DNA from: an uncultured Sphaerochaeta sp.
GTDB lineage: Bacteria > Spirochaetota > Spirochaetia > Sphaerochaetales > Sphaerochaetaceae
Reading direction: 5' to 3'
Assembly: GCF_963666015.1 (NCBI RefSeq)
Contig: NZ_OY762555.1
Span: forward strand, 2,542,001 to 2,606,000
DNA length: 64,000 nucleotides
This document shows positions 27,212 to 36,427 of the stretch, piece by piece (the stretch's first letter is position 1; the number at the start of each line of letters is the position of its first letter). The translations under genes were made by a program, and so were the position numbers. Under the pieces are notes generated by a model. That model worked only from the letters and a program-made list of their open reading frames with translations. It searched no databases and was not told the DNA's origin.

Positions 27212-29425
27212 ATGGGTTTGAGACGAATTACACTTACCGTTATCCTGCTGGTATCTGTCCCGGTTTTGTTGTGTGCAATGCCTTCAATTGAACGGCTTTT
27301 CTCTGTAAGAGAGCATAGGGAATTTAAAGAGGCAGTATTGTCGGTGCATATGGCGAGTGAACAGGTAGTGGTAGTCGGTTTCACCGATTCCTATCACCCT
27401 GATTCTCTCCCCTCCAACCCGCTTGTCTCCGTTCCCTCTGATTGGCTCATCAATGACCAGCATCCAACTTCTGTCTACCACGCTGCACGGGCGGTAAATG
27501 AACTTCCCAAACAGGGCAATACTTATCCCGTTGAGGTAGGATATTTCCTCTATCTCGAGCTTGACGAGCCATTGGAGAATCACAAACGGTATGAGATAAA
27601 AAGTCCGTTTGGCTCTCACTCTTTCGTATTTGATGATAGCGTCATTTTCAATGAGTCCATCAAGGTGAATCAGGTTGGCTACCATCCTGATAGTACTGTC
27701 CGCTACGCCAATCTGGGGGTATTCCTGGGCGATGGTGGGTCGAGAAAAGTGAAAGAGGACCTTCCTTACTCAGTGATCACGGAGGATGGAACGATAGTCC
27801 ATACAGGTGTTGTCGAGTACAGAGGAGACGACACCAGCTTTGGAGAGGACACCATTACTTCTGGTGAGTATGTCTATCGTCTGGATCTCTCAGAGGTCGA
27901 AAGAGGAGGCCCCTATCGTATTCATATTGCTCAGTGGGGAGTTTCGTATCCATTTTTCATCTCCTATGAATCAGTTGACCAGATAGCAACCACAGCCCTC
28001 AGGGGATTGTATCACCAACGCTGTGGTACTGCTCTTGAGTTACCATATACTCCCTATGAGCGTGATGCTTGCCACACTGAGGTAGCTCTCACCAAGACTG
28101 AATGGGGGCAATCGACCTTCATTGATGTCCCCAAGGGGACGCCGATGCTTCCGATCACTGGTGGTCACCATGATGCAGGGGATTTTGACAGGAGACCCTA
28201 TCATACTTTGGTACCTATCATGTTGCTCAGCTACCTGGAAGCATTTCCTACTCACTTCTCTGATGGTCAGGCCTCCATTCCTGAGTCAGGCAATGGGTTG
28301 CCTGATTTTCTGGATGAAGCCCTCTGGGCAATTCAGGGTTGGGAAGCCCTGCAGATCACCGATCCAATGGATCCTGACTATGGGATGGTTATGGCTGGGA
28401 CTGAGACATCCTCCCATCCTGAGTATGGTATTGTTCAAGCCGACACCGATAGGCTCACCTATGGAACCTTTGCAGTGGATGAGCAAGTCTCTGCATTCAC
28501 CGCTGGTATGATGGCCCACGCTTCACGCCTATTGCTGGAATATGGAGAAGTCTGGAAAGCACGCTCTCATCAGTTGTACGAAAGAGCCTTGCTCGCATGG
28601 AATGCGCTTGAAGTGGCTCAGCCCACCACCTCAACCATGTATGCTGCTCTCCAGCTCTACCTGACCAGCTCCACGATAGGCGAAGAGCATACTGCCAATG
28701 TATTCCACCAGCGATTCCTCCAAGATGCAGAGGCCCTGCTTATCGAGGATGGGTACTGGCCAGAGCAATACCGGCCTGGTAACATCACAGCCACCTGCCA
28801 TACGTTCCATTTCAGTAGTTACCTGCTTACCGACCAGATGGTTGATGAGGAGCTCTCCACAGCGCTTGAGGAATTGATCTTTCATCAGGCTGAAAAGGGA
28901 GGGTATATGGGGTTCGATATGGATACTGCTCTCTATCCGCTCGGGGTGAGTAAGTCCTACGGCTGGGGGGCGGCTACCGCCCAGGGGCGGTATGCCGATG
29001 TCCATGCCTTTGCCTATAGGCTCGCAAAGAGCGAAGAGGAGCGGAAGAAGCAGTTTGCAATACTCACACAGTATGCAGACTATGCCTTGGGCCTGAATCC
29101 CCTTGGGGTGTCCTTCGTAACAGGGTTGGGCTCAAAACAGCCCAACAGCCCATTGCATCTTGATTCCTGGCGTGCAGTTGAGAGAGGCTTGCCACCGGTT
29201 CCTGGCCTTATCTTGTACGGCCCAACCTCTGGACGAAGCGGGGCTGCCTACCAGCTGGCTGTCTCTGATACCCTCTATCCGGTATGGGAAGAACAACCAC
29301 AGCAGAGGCGATGGGCAGATGGGTGGTCCCTGGTGAACAATAATGAGTTCACCATCTGGGAGACGATGGTCTGGAATATTGCTTTATATGGAGCAGTGAA
29401 CACCCACCCCGTCAACGGTCGATAA
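27212..29425 (+). CDS. Glycoside hydrolase family 9 (endoglucanase-type), secreted
   Basis: A 737-residue protein with an N-terminal signal peptide (basic start, hydrophobic run ending LLCAMPS). An Ig-like CelD_N domain (~145-250, VNQVGYHPDS) precedes the (alpha/alpha)6 barrel. Catalytic features: GGHHDAGDFD (Asp ~321 and ~324, base), a His in PLHLDS, and a C-terminal acid Glu in NNNEFTIW (~712). GH9 enzymes cut beta-1,4-glucans. Placed inside the EPS locus, it probably trims or releases the cell's own polymer rather than feeding on plant cellulose. Confidence 0.85.
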   Translation: MGLRRITLTVILLVSVPVLLCAMPSIERLFSVREHREFKEAVLSVHMASEQVVVVGFTDSYHPDSLPSNPLVSVPSDWLINDQHPTSVYHAARAVNELPKQGNTYPVEVGYFLYLELDEPLENHKRYEIKSPFGSHSFVFDDSVIFNESIKVNQVGYHPDSTVRYANLGVFLGDGGSRKVKEDLPYSVITEDGTIVHTGVVEYRGDDTSFGEDTITSGEYVYRLDLSEVERGGPYRIHIAQWGVSYPFFISYESVDQIATTALRGLYHQRCGTALELPYTPYERDACHTEVALTKTEWGQSTFIDVPKGTPMLPITGGHHDAGDFDRRPYHTLVPIMLLSYLEAFPTHFSDGQASIPESGNGLPDFLDEALWAIQGWEALQITDPMDPDYGMVMAGTETSSHPEYGIVQADTDRLTYGTFAVDEQVSAFTAGMMAHASRLLLEYGEVWKARSHQLYERALLAWNALEVAQPTTSTMYAALQLYLTSSTIGEEHTANVFHQRFLQDAEALLIEDGYWPEQYRPGNITATCHTFHFSSYLLTDQMVDEELSTALEELIFHQAEKGGYMGFDMDTALYPLGVSKSYGWGAATAQGRYADVHAFAYRLAKSEEERKKQFAILTQYADYALGLNPLGVSFVTGLGSKQPNSPLHLDSWRAVERGLPPVPGLILYGPTSGRSGAAYQLAVSDTLYPVWEEQPQQRRWADGWSLVNNNEFTIWETMVWNIALYGAVNTHPVNGR

Positions 29426-30506
29426 TCTTCTTCAGTTTTGCCCGCAAGGTATTACCATGAACTCGCAGGTGGTAGGAGGGTACCATGCTCTTTGTCCATA
29501 GCTTCTTGTAATCGAGATACTCACCCCCGAACTCTATCTTCTCGTACTCCTTCTTGTAGGAGTCCTGAATGATTTCCGAAAGTATGGCATTGCCGGGAGA
29601 CCAGTCTGCATAGTCTCGGTTGTATGCACCAAAGAGCATGTGAACCGACCCGCGATACACAAGGTTCAATTCAAAGGCGATAAGTGTGTGATCACAATAT
29701 AGTGTGCAGAGATCGAGCAAGCCCTTCTCCAGGAAAACTGTGGCAACCTGTTGATAAAATGACTTCAGGTCCTCCAAGGCATTCTCCTCAGCAAGTGCTT
29801 CTGCTTGCCAGCTTGCATCGAAAAGGACAAGTATCGCTTCCATGACAGAGGAAAAACTTTCTTCAGTAAAATCAGCTTTGCTCTGGTATCGGGTGAAATG
29901 GTAATCTGGGTATTTCTCCCAGAGTTTTCGGGTATAGCGACGGATTCTCTTTCGGTGTCCCTGGGTACGATCTGAGAGATATTCCACCCAGGTTCCCACC
30001 AGTGGGAAGTAGGGTTGTTCATTGAAGACTTCCAGAGAGTGAGGCACTGACTTTGCCTCAAGCATACCAGAAAGTTTTTCAAGCGTTCCGCCTTGTGGGT
30101 CGAGTTTGAAGAAATCAAAGGAGTCCACCGGTTTGTTGATGGCCTCACGCAGTGCTACGATTGCTTCTGCGGTGGTTTGCTGGTCGGCTCCAATGAAGGG
30201 CGTGATCCTTTGTGAATTGAATTCAATGGTACGTACCACAGTCCGTGGTAGTATCTTGCCTGATTCCTCTGTCATGCGAAAGATTCCCATGCATGCCAAG
30301 GTTCCTTCCTGGTCCAGGAAGCGGCAGGGAAGAATTTTTGCATCCTTTGCAAACTGGCTGACACCAATCTTTATCCACTCGAGATGATCGAAGGCGCTGG
30401 CAAAAGGAGTTTGTTCCAAAAGGGAGTTCCAATCGGCAGTAAATGCAGCATTCGGTGGCCACACATCAATCTGGGCGGTCAGTTTTTGTCTCTCGTTCTT
30501 TGTCAT
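29412..30506 (-). CDS. FemAB/CelD-like GNAT-fold acyltransferase
   Basis: A 364-residue protein. The pattern fits the FemAB/BioF2-like GNAT family found in EPS loci: SAFDHLEWIKIG, ILPCRFLDQEG, a central QGHRKRIRRYTRKLWEK, and the C-terminal FELNLVYRGSVHMLFGAYNRDYADWSPGN and EYEKIEFGGEYLDYKKLW blocks. Such proteins transfer acyl or aminoacyl groups, here perhaps to the polysaccharide. ATG 30506 has AAGGAG; GTG 30512 is possible. It overlaps the GH9 gene end by 14 bp. Confidence 0.72.
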   Translation of the reverse strand: MTKNERQKLTAQIDVWPPNAAFTADWNSLLEQTPFASAFDHLEWIKIGVSQFAKDAKILPCRFLDQEGTLACMGIFRMTEESGKILPRTVVRTIEFNSQRITPFIGADQQTTAEAIVALREAINKPVDSFDFFKLDPQGGTLEKLSGMLEAKSVPHSLEVFNEQPYFPLVGTWVEYLSDRTQGHRKRIRRYTRKLWEKYPDYHFTRYQSKADFTEESFSSVMEAILVLFDASWQAEALAEENALEDLKSFYQQVATVFLEKGLLDLCTLYCDHTLIAFELNLVYRGSVHMLFGAYNRDYADWSPGNAILSEIIQDSYKKEYEKIEFGGEYLDYKKLWTKSMVPSYHLRVHGNTLRAKLKKIIDR

Positions 30507-30533
30507 GCTCACCAGCTCCTTTACCGAACTTCC

Positions 30534-30562
30534 TTGGCAACCATAGTAACATGGATTAGACT
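30534..30562 (+). promoter_or_regulatory. Promoter of the 30569 glycosyltransferase, leaderless geometry
   Basis: TTGGCA at 30534-30539, a 17-bp spacer, and TAGACT at 30557-30562. The ATG begins at 30569, again 7 nt beyond the -10. No Shine-Dalgarno is present. Confidence 0.55.
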
Positions 30563-30568
30563 GCTTGT

Positions 30569-31762
30569 ATGAAGATTTTGATTGTAACGAATCTGTTTCC
30601 TCCCGTTGTCTTGGGTGGGTACGAGATACTGTGTCACCAAGTCGTGGATGCGCTTGAAGATGCCGGCCATACTGTGACTGTACTCACCAGTACGCAGGGG
30701 GACCTGCCTTCAACAGACTCCATTATTCGTGAGCTGCATGTCTTCCAGCCATTTGATAAGAAGGTTGAAGGGGCAATGAGGAGAGAGAAGATCAGAGCTG
30801 CTCGTCATAATGCACAAAGCATGAAGGATCTCCTTGCAAAATCTTCCTTCGATGTCATATTCATGTGGAGCATGCTCCGTCTCACGCCCTCATGTGCGGA
30901 AGTGGCAGAGAGGTCTGGAGTACCAGTGGTCTATACGTTCAATGATGAGCATCCAAGTGGATACCTTCCCGCGCGGTTTTCCCTTTCCCCGCGTGCCTTC
31001 ATCAGATGGGTGCTTGATGCCACTGTTTTCAAGTCCCTTACCAATCGATCGTTGCAATTTGAGTTCACTACATGTATCAGCAAGTTGCTCAAGGAGAACC
31101 TGCTCAAGGCAGGGATGCCCATCGGGAGCAGTCAGGTAATCTACCAAGGCATTCCCATCGGTCAATTTCCCTTGAGGGAGCAGGGAAGACACAACGAAGT
31201 TCCACTTCGCCTACTCTATGCTGGCCAGTTGCATGCATACAAGGGAGTCCACACCCTCTTGGAAGCTATGGAATTGGTAGCACAGAGCGATAACCCCACC
31301 CGATACCAATGCTCCATTGTGGGAGCAGGTACAGATGAGTATGAAAAGCAACTGGCTTCTCACGCTGAACGCTTGAGGATCCCCGTCTCGTTCATGGGTA
31401 AGGTAGCCCATGAGGAGATGGCAGCTCTCTATCGCTGCCACGATGTACTGATTTTCCCCTCCGTCTGGCCTGAACCGTTTGGTCTTACGCATCTGGAGGC
31501 GATGGCTAGTGGCCTTCCTGTTATCAGTACGGTCAATGGAGGGCAAGGGGAGTTCCTCTTTGATAGGGTCAACTGTCTGAGCTTCCCACCCTCTGATGCT
31601 GCATGCTTGGCGCACCAAATCCAAACATTGGCTGATAATCCTGATCTCTATCATTCCCTGGTTGAGGCAGGCCGCGATACGGTCGAGAACGGGTTTACCT
31701 TCTCAAGGTATGTTGCAGATTTACAGCGGTTGCTGGAACTGGCTATCAGTCAAGCTCGCTAG
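30569..31762 (+). CDS. Glycosyltransferase family 4
   Basis: A 397-residue GT-B enzyme. It begins KILIVTNLFPPVVLGGYEIL with the acceptor-side glycine loop. The C-terminal part has YAGQLHAYKGVHTLLEA and FPSVWPEPFGLTHLEAMASGLPVI with the E-x7-E pair. It is a lone plus-strand gene between minus-strand EPS genes, with its own promoter. Its end overlaps the convergent phosphatase gene by 17 bp. Confidence 0.85.
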   Translation: MKILIVTNLFPPVVLGGYEILCHQVVDALEDAGHTVTVLTSTQGDLPSTDSIIRELHVFQPFDKKVEGAMRREKIRAARHNAQSMKDLLAKSSFDVIFMWSMLRLTPSCAEVAERSGVPVVYTFNDEHPSGYLPARFSLSPRAFIRWVLDATVFKSLTNRSLQFEFTTCISKLLKENLLKAGMPIGSSQVIYQGIPIGQFPLREQGRHNEVPLRLLYAGQLHAYKGVHTLLEAMELVAQSDNPTRYQCSIVGAGTDEYEKQLASHAERLRIPVSFMGKVAHEEMAALYRCHDVLIFPSVWPEPFGLTHLEAMASGLPVISTVNGGQGEFLFDRVNCLSFPPSDAACLAHQIQTLADNPDLYHSLVEAGRDTVENGFTFSRYVADLQRLLELAISQAR

Positions 31763-34148
31763 GGGCAAGAATGAAGGTTGTCTCATTCACGTTATGGATC
31801 CTTCGCCTCTTTTGTTCTTTTGTCAGCGAATAGATGATCTGCATACCACGTCCACTGGCTTCCTCGTCCTCATTGAGCAGGTCGAAGAATTGTTCGGAAG
31901 ATTCTGGATGGGGTGGTAGGTCCCATACTGCTGCACGGTCTCGGATGGTGAGGATGATTTCGTCTCCAACACTGACTTCCAATGCTATGATTTCATCAAG
32001 GGATGTTTCCAATCCATGTACGATGATGTTGTTCATGAATTCACTGGCAATAATCCTGCAACGCCAGGCATCCATCTCACTTTTTCCCAGTTTAAGGATG
32101 AAGTCAGCACATTCCTGTGCAGTCTTGTCCACCATGGTGAGGCTTGCAGGCAGTTCAAGTACGGTCGAGTACTCAGAGGGTTCCCTGACCTGCATGGCGA
32201 TACAGGTGAAATCGTCTTGGCGATGGATGAAACCATTCCTATCGACCATCGCGTGACACTCCTGAGGCATCATCGCTACCTCATTTTCATTGCTGTCGGT
32301 ATGCAAAAGTTCCAGGAATCTTCCCAGTTCCAAGGTTTCTCCTGCGTCGTTTGTCGATTCGAACACCCCGTCCGTATACAGGACGAGCATATCATCATTG
32401 GAGAGAGGTTCCTCCATGACCAGGGAGGGGCTGTATTCATGATCGCTGTCCCAGCCCAAGGGGATGTCTCCCAATCGGTCGAGAATACGTATGGTATTCT
32501 GCTTTCGGTTGATAATGGCCATAGGGGGATGTCCTGCATTCAGTGCTTGGATGGTCATGTTTCCGATATCGACGACACAGAGGCAGAGAGTCATGTAGCT
32601 GTCCTTGAACAGCCCATCAGAGAGGGTTTTGTTCAGTCTTGTGACAATCTCAGCAGGTGTGCAATCTGGACGAGCGGTGGAAAGGATCATTCCCAAGACC
32701 GATTTTACCCCCATCATGATCAAGGCAGCCTGGACACCATGTCCTGATATGTCTGCCACATAGGCCACATACCGGTTCTCGCTGATTTTTAGGCAGTCAA
32801 AGAGATCTCCTCCGATCTGAGCCCAAGGACGATAGTTTGCTGAGAAAATCACATTCCCTTCAGCCTTGAACCAACGTGGTAATATATAGTTCTGGATTGA
32901 TTGTGCTGTATCCAGATCTTCCATGATATCGTTATACAAAGACTGAATTTTCTCTTCTGTCTCTTTCTTTGCTGCAATGGAACTGAACTGGGTCCCAAGG
33001 GAAGCGATCAAGAGGATTTCTTCGTCAGTGAAGATGCTGTCCTTCCCAATTTGAATGATGAGTTTTCCTCGCTCCTTAGAGTCAACCGTGATAGGGGCTT
33101 CTTGAGCCAACCCATTACAAGCTCCTTTGCAGTTGCCGTAGGTGCTGTGTCCGTATTCAATACCAACTGAGAGAGAGGAATGGGAGAGGAAGGTGGTATG
33201 GATGGTATTAATTGCTTTGTTGAAGATGTCTGAAAGGGTGTTTTTCTCATCAGCGACAAGCTTCAGGATGCTGAAAAGACAATCTAACTCACGTACCCTG
33301 TCCGATACACGAGCGAGTAGAGCTTTCTGCTCCTCTTCAAGCCTAACCCGTTCAGTAATGTCTGTGGCAATACCCCGAAAACCTACGATTGTCTCCCCAT
33401 CATGAATGGGAGAGAGAACGAAACTCACTTTGAACCGTGTTCCTCTGCTGTTCACCATCCAGAAGTCCTCACTGATCAAGGGCGTCTTTTTTAATTCCAA
33501 GGTGTGCAGTACATTGTGGATGTGTTCAATTTCGTCTTCAGGAAAGAAGTCCTCGACATGATGGGGGTGAAATTCATCTGAGTCAATCTGCCGGAACAAT
33601 TCATGCGTACGACGGTTGTAGAATGTGATATGGTGTTCTTTGTCCAGTTCTACGATAAGCCCAGGAAGCATATTTGCCATTTCCATAAATCGCTGGCTGC
33701 TGTTTTCAAGTGCAGTGTTTTGCAAGCATGCTTTGCATGCTGTACCCAGTTTATGGTTGAGTGGACGAAGTGCATCCAGCAATGCTTCAGGGAGTTCCTC
33801 TGTTTGCCTATAGAGGACCAACAGTCCCATGTCTGCCAGGCTCATTACATGGTATCTTCCATCACCCACCCGGGTGACCAAGTTCTCCTGCAACTGGCTT
33901 GTATGTGAGAGTTCGTCCATCAGGGTTTTGAAAGACTCTTGTCGGTTCAAGGAACGTGGTACAGCGTATGCTATCTGAAGACCAAATTCTTGTTCATCCT
34001 GCTTTGCGAGCAGTACTGCTCCCATGGTGCATTCAAGCTCTTTCATATATGTAGCGAGGCTCATGCCAAGCATTTTCCTGAGATCAAGGGAATCCCCGAT
34101 GGAGAGGAGAATTTTATAACAGATCTGTTCGATGTTCATGTCCTTCAT
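31746..34148 (-). CDS. PP2C (SpoIIE/RsbU-type) phosphatase with GAF, PAS and RsbW-like ATPase domains
   Basis: An 800-residue cytoplasmic regulator (ATG 34148, AAGGAG upstream). Domains in order: GAF-like (~10-145), PAS (~155-275, LIVELDKEHHITFYNRR), GAF (~300-430), PP2C/SpoIIE (~440-650, with GGDLFDCL, VADISGHGVQAAL and VLYTDGVFES holding the metal Asp residues), and a C-terminal HATPase (~670-800, N-box EFMNNIIVHG, G2 GRGMQII). The phosphatase should dephosphorylate a STAS protein, and the ATPase domain could be the opposing kinase. The obvious partner is the STAS protein at 26765-27097. It lies 18 bp after the Wzz-like gene. Confidence 0.88.
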   Translation of the reverse strand: MKDMNIEQICYKILLSIGDSLDLRKMLGMSLATYMKELECTMGAVLLAKQDEQEFGLQIAYAVPRSLNRQESFKTLMDELSHTSQLQENLVTRVGDGRYHVMSLADMGLLVLYRQTEELPEALLDALRPLNHKLGTACKACLQNTALENSSQRFMEMANMLPGLIVELDKEHHITFYNRRTHELFRQIDSDEFHPHHVEDFFPEDEIEHIHNVLHTLELKKTPLISEDFWMVNSRGTRFKVSFVLSPIHDGETIVGFRGIATDITERVRLEEEQKALLARVSDRVRELDCLFSILKLVADEKNTLSDIFNKAINTIHTTFLSHSSLSVGIEYGHSTYGNCKGACNGLAQEAPITVDSKERGKLIIQIGKDSIFTDEEILLIASLGTQFSSIAAKKETEEKIQSLYNDIMEDLDTAQSIQNYILPRWFKAEGNVIFSANYRPWAQIGGDLFDCLKISENRYVAYVADISGHGVQAALIMMGVKSVLGMILSTARPDCTPAEIVTRLNKTLSDGLFKDSYMTLCLCVVDIGNMTIQALNAGHPPMAIINRKQNTIRILDRLGDIPLGWDSDHEYSPSLVMEEPLSNDDMLVLYTDGVFESTNDAGETLELGRFLELLHTDSNENEVAMMPQECHAMVDRNGFIHRQDDFTCIAMQVREPSEYSTVLELPASLTMVDKTAQECADFILKLGKSEMDAWRCRIIASEFMNNIIVHGLETSLDEIIALEVSVGDEIILTIRDRAAVWDLPPHPESSEQFFDLLNEDEEASGRGMQIIYSLTKEQKRRRIHNVNETTFILAPSELD

Positions 34149-34166
34149 GCAGGCTCCTTTTCTCAC

Positions 34167-36416
34167 TCAATCCAGATAGGGTTGTCTTACCTTGGTAAGG
34201 ATGATGCCCTCAAAATGTGCCTTTGTGTGTTGCATCCGCCTGATAGCCTTTTGGATGACATCTGGTTTCAGGGTATCACAGGCAGTAACGAAGAGGATGG
34301 AATCAGCATAGGATGCAAGGATATCTGAGTCTACACAATCCTGTACTGGTGGTCCTTCCATTATGATGATTGAGTATTGTTGCTTGAGGTTGTCCATGAG
34401 CTCACGCATTCGTGCAGATTGCAGGAGGTCAGGGATTACAGCCTCTCCCCTGCGCACGATGACATCAACACCGCTGAGTGTGGTGGGGGAGATAATCTGC
34501 TGGTGGTCGAATACCTTATACGAGAGGTATTCTCCCAACCCATCACCTACCATTGGATCTTCATCGATGAGGAATGCTGCGAACGGTGTAGGCTGCTGTG
34601 ATTTACGGATTTGTGCATCGATAAGCAGTACCCGTTCGTCATGGCGTCCAAAGACTGTAGCGATGTTGCTCGCTACCGTGGACTTTCCTTCTCCTTGTGT
34701 GGTGCTCGTAACCAGGAAAGTAGCCCCTGGCTTAGGATGAGCCTCACGGAGCGGCCTGCAGAGAATTCTGTATGACTCAATATGGGCTGATTCAGCTCCA
34801 GGGGACGGAATGAGCTGTGTTTTTTTCCTGATGAAACTGAGTGACTGCAAGATGGATACCTGCAATTTCTGTCTTGCATCTCCGGCTGATTTGATTCTCA
34901 TATCCAATGCGATAAATACCAGAAGCAAAGTAAAACCAAGGAGGAAACAAAGCATGGTTACGGCGATGGCAATAAGCCTGCGATTTGATTCAAGTGGGTA
35001 CAGTGGTTCAATTGCCTCACTGACAACCGAAAAATCGGAGTGTGGTTGGTCCTTGATCAGGTTGTACTGTTTCAAGACTTTGTTGAGCCCTTGGGCCGCA
35101 GCTTCTAGGGATGCCATGGAACCGCTGAGTCGAGTGTATTCCTGGGTAAGGAGTGGAAGATCGACATACTTGCCTTTCAGCTCATCGTACCGCGCAAGGC
35201 TACTCTGATACTCAGCATTTGCTTCAATACGTTGCAGTTCACTTTCAAGCAATCGTGTCTGTAAGTTCAGCTCATAGGTATTCTCAGTCCGTGTTACAGA
35301 GGTGGCTGTGATGCGACTGGAGAGAAGCTTTTCCAACTGCTTTTGTACTGCTTCCAGTTCAGCGTTGGTCGATTTTTGTGCAAGAAACCGTTCATACTCA
35401 TACTTGGCCTGCTCAAATTGACTTCTTGTGACAGTACCACGTACATACCCATTTTCTGCTACAACCATTGCATTCTTGAGTCTTTTCTCTTCAACTGGAT
35501 CGGTTTTTGCGGCCTGCATGACCTCAATTTGCTGTTGTAGGAGCCGGATCCTGTTTGCTACTTCCTCCGCAGTAAGGTTGTCCAACACTATCTGCGAAGA
35601 TTGCTCAATTCTTTCTCTTTCATACAACTCCTTCTGAATTGCAAGTTCCTGTTTGATCTTGTCAACTTTCTCCTGCGCTGTCTCAATCAGACTTTCTGTT
35701 CTTGCGAGTGTGGACTCAAGGGTAAGCATCTCAGTGGTATATTGTGCTGCTTCGGTTCCAATCTCTCTGATACCGTGCTTTCTGGTGAAATCAGCGAAGG
35801 CTTGCTGGGCTTTCTCAAGATCTGCTGTAGTGGTTTCATATTGAAGTGTGATATCGGCAATTTTGCTCTCGATGTCTTGGTCGATCATCCTGTTGCTGTT
35901 CTCAAGAAAGATATCGCGGATGGTGTTTGCTTTGAGTGCTGCATCCTTGGACCTGTCTGCACGGGATGAGATGAACATGAGATTGGAATCCCAAGCTGTG
36001 TCTACACTGATAGAAGAGCCGAGCTCTTCGAGGGTGCTCTCCAAGCTAAGTCTTCTCCTTAACTCCTCAAGGTTGGTGATAATCTTGACCATGTTTACAT
36101 AGTCAACCAAGTCAGTGGTGTTGAGGTTTTTCATCAATCCAGTGCCTTGGTCATAGGTAAGTTCAGTCCCGCTTCCGACGCTCTGGTAAATTCTGAAGGT
36201 ATCGGAGACGTATGATTCAATGGGTGCATAATAGAGCACCGTGGTTGCTTCATACTGCCTATCTCCCAACAGGAGGGCAGCAGTCACCCCAGTCACAGCG
36301 CTAAGCAATGCGATTACGATAAGTACCCACAGACGCATCCTGAGGCTCTTGATGATGGTTCTGAGTTCGAGTGGGATATGGAATGATTCCTTTGCTGCGA
36401 CCGGCTCATTAGCCAT
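34167..36416 (-). CDS. Wzz/GumC chain-length protein fused to BY-kinase-like ATPase
   Basis: A 749-residue protein. A Wzz domain with membrane helices at ~30-50 and ~480-502 flanks a long periplasmic coiled coil (~190-420). The C-terminal ATPase has Walker A in TTQGEGKST (~575), Walker A' in VLLIDAQIRK and a Walker B-like IIIMEGPP. It should control polymer length and export together with the flippase and polymerase encoded upstream. Unlike typical bacterial tyrosine kinases the tail has no tyrosine cluster: it ends KVRQPYLD with one Tyr. The Walker motifs also differ slightly from the LLIDxDxR and IIIDxPP forms. Confidence 0.85.
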   Translation of the reverse strand: MANEPVAAKESFHIPLELRTIIKSLRMRLWVLIVIALLSAVTGVTAALLLGDRQYEATTVLYYAPIESYVSDTFRIYQSVGSGTELTYDQGTGLMKNLNTTDLVDYVNMVKIITNLEELRRRLSLESTLEELGSSISVDTAWDSNLMFISSRADRSKDAALKANTIRDIFLENSNRMIDQDIESKIADITLQYETTTADLEKAQQAFADFTRKHGIREIGTEAAQYTTEMLTLESTLARTESLIETAQEKVDKIKQELAIQKELYERERIEQSSQIVLDNLTAEEVANRIRLLQQQIEVMQAAKTDPVEEKRLKNAMVVAENGYVRGTVTRSQFEQAKYEYERFLAQKSTNAELEAVQKQLEKLLSSRITATSVTRTENTYELNLQTRLLESELQRIEANAEYQSSLARYDELKGKYVDLPLLTQEYTRLSGSMASLEAAAQGLNKVLKQYNLIKDQPHSDFSVVSEAIEPLYPLESNRRLIAIAVTMLCFLLGFTLLLVFIALDMRIKSAGDARQKLQVSILQSLSFIRKKTQLIPSPGAESAHIESYRILCRPLREAHPKPGATFLVTSTTQGEGKSTVASNIATVFGRHDERVLLIDAQIRKSQQPTPFAAFLIDEDPMVGDGLGEYLSYKVFDHQQIISPTTLSGVDVIVRRGEAVIPDLLQSARMRELMDNLKQQYSIIIMEGPPVQDCVDSDILASYADSILFVTACDTLKPDVIQKAIRRMQHTKAHFEGIILTKVRQPYLD

Positions 36417-36427
36417 TGTTCGACTCC

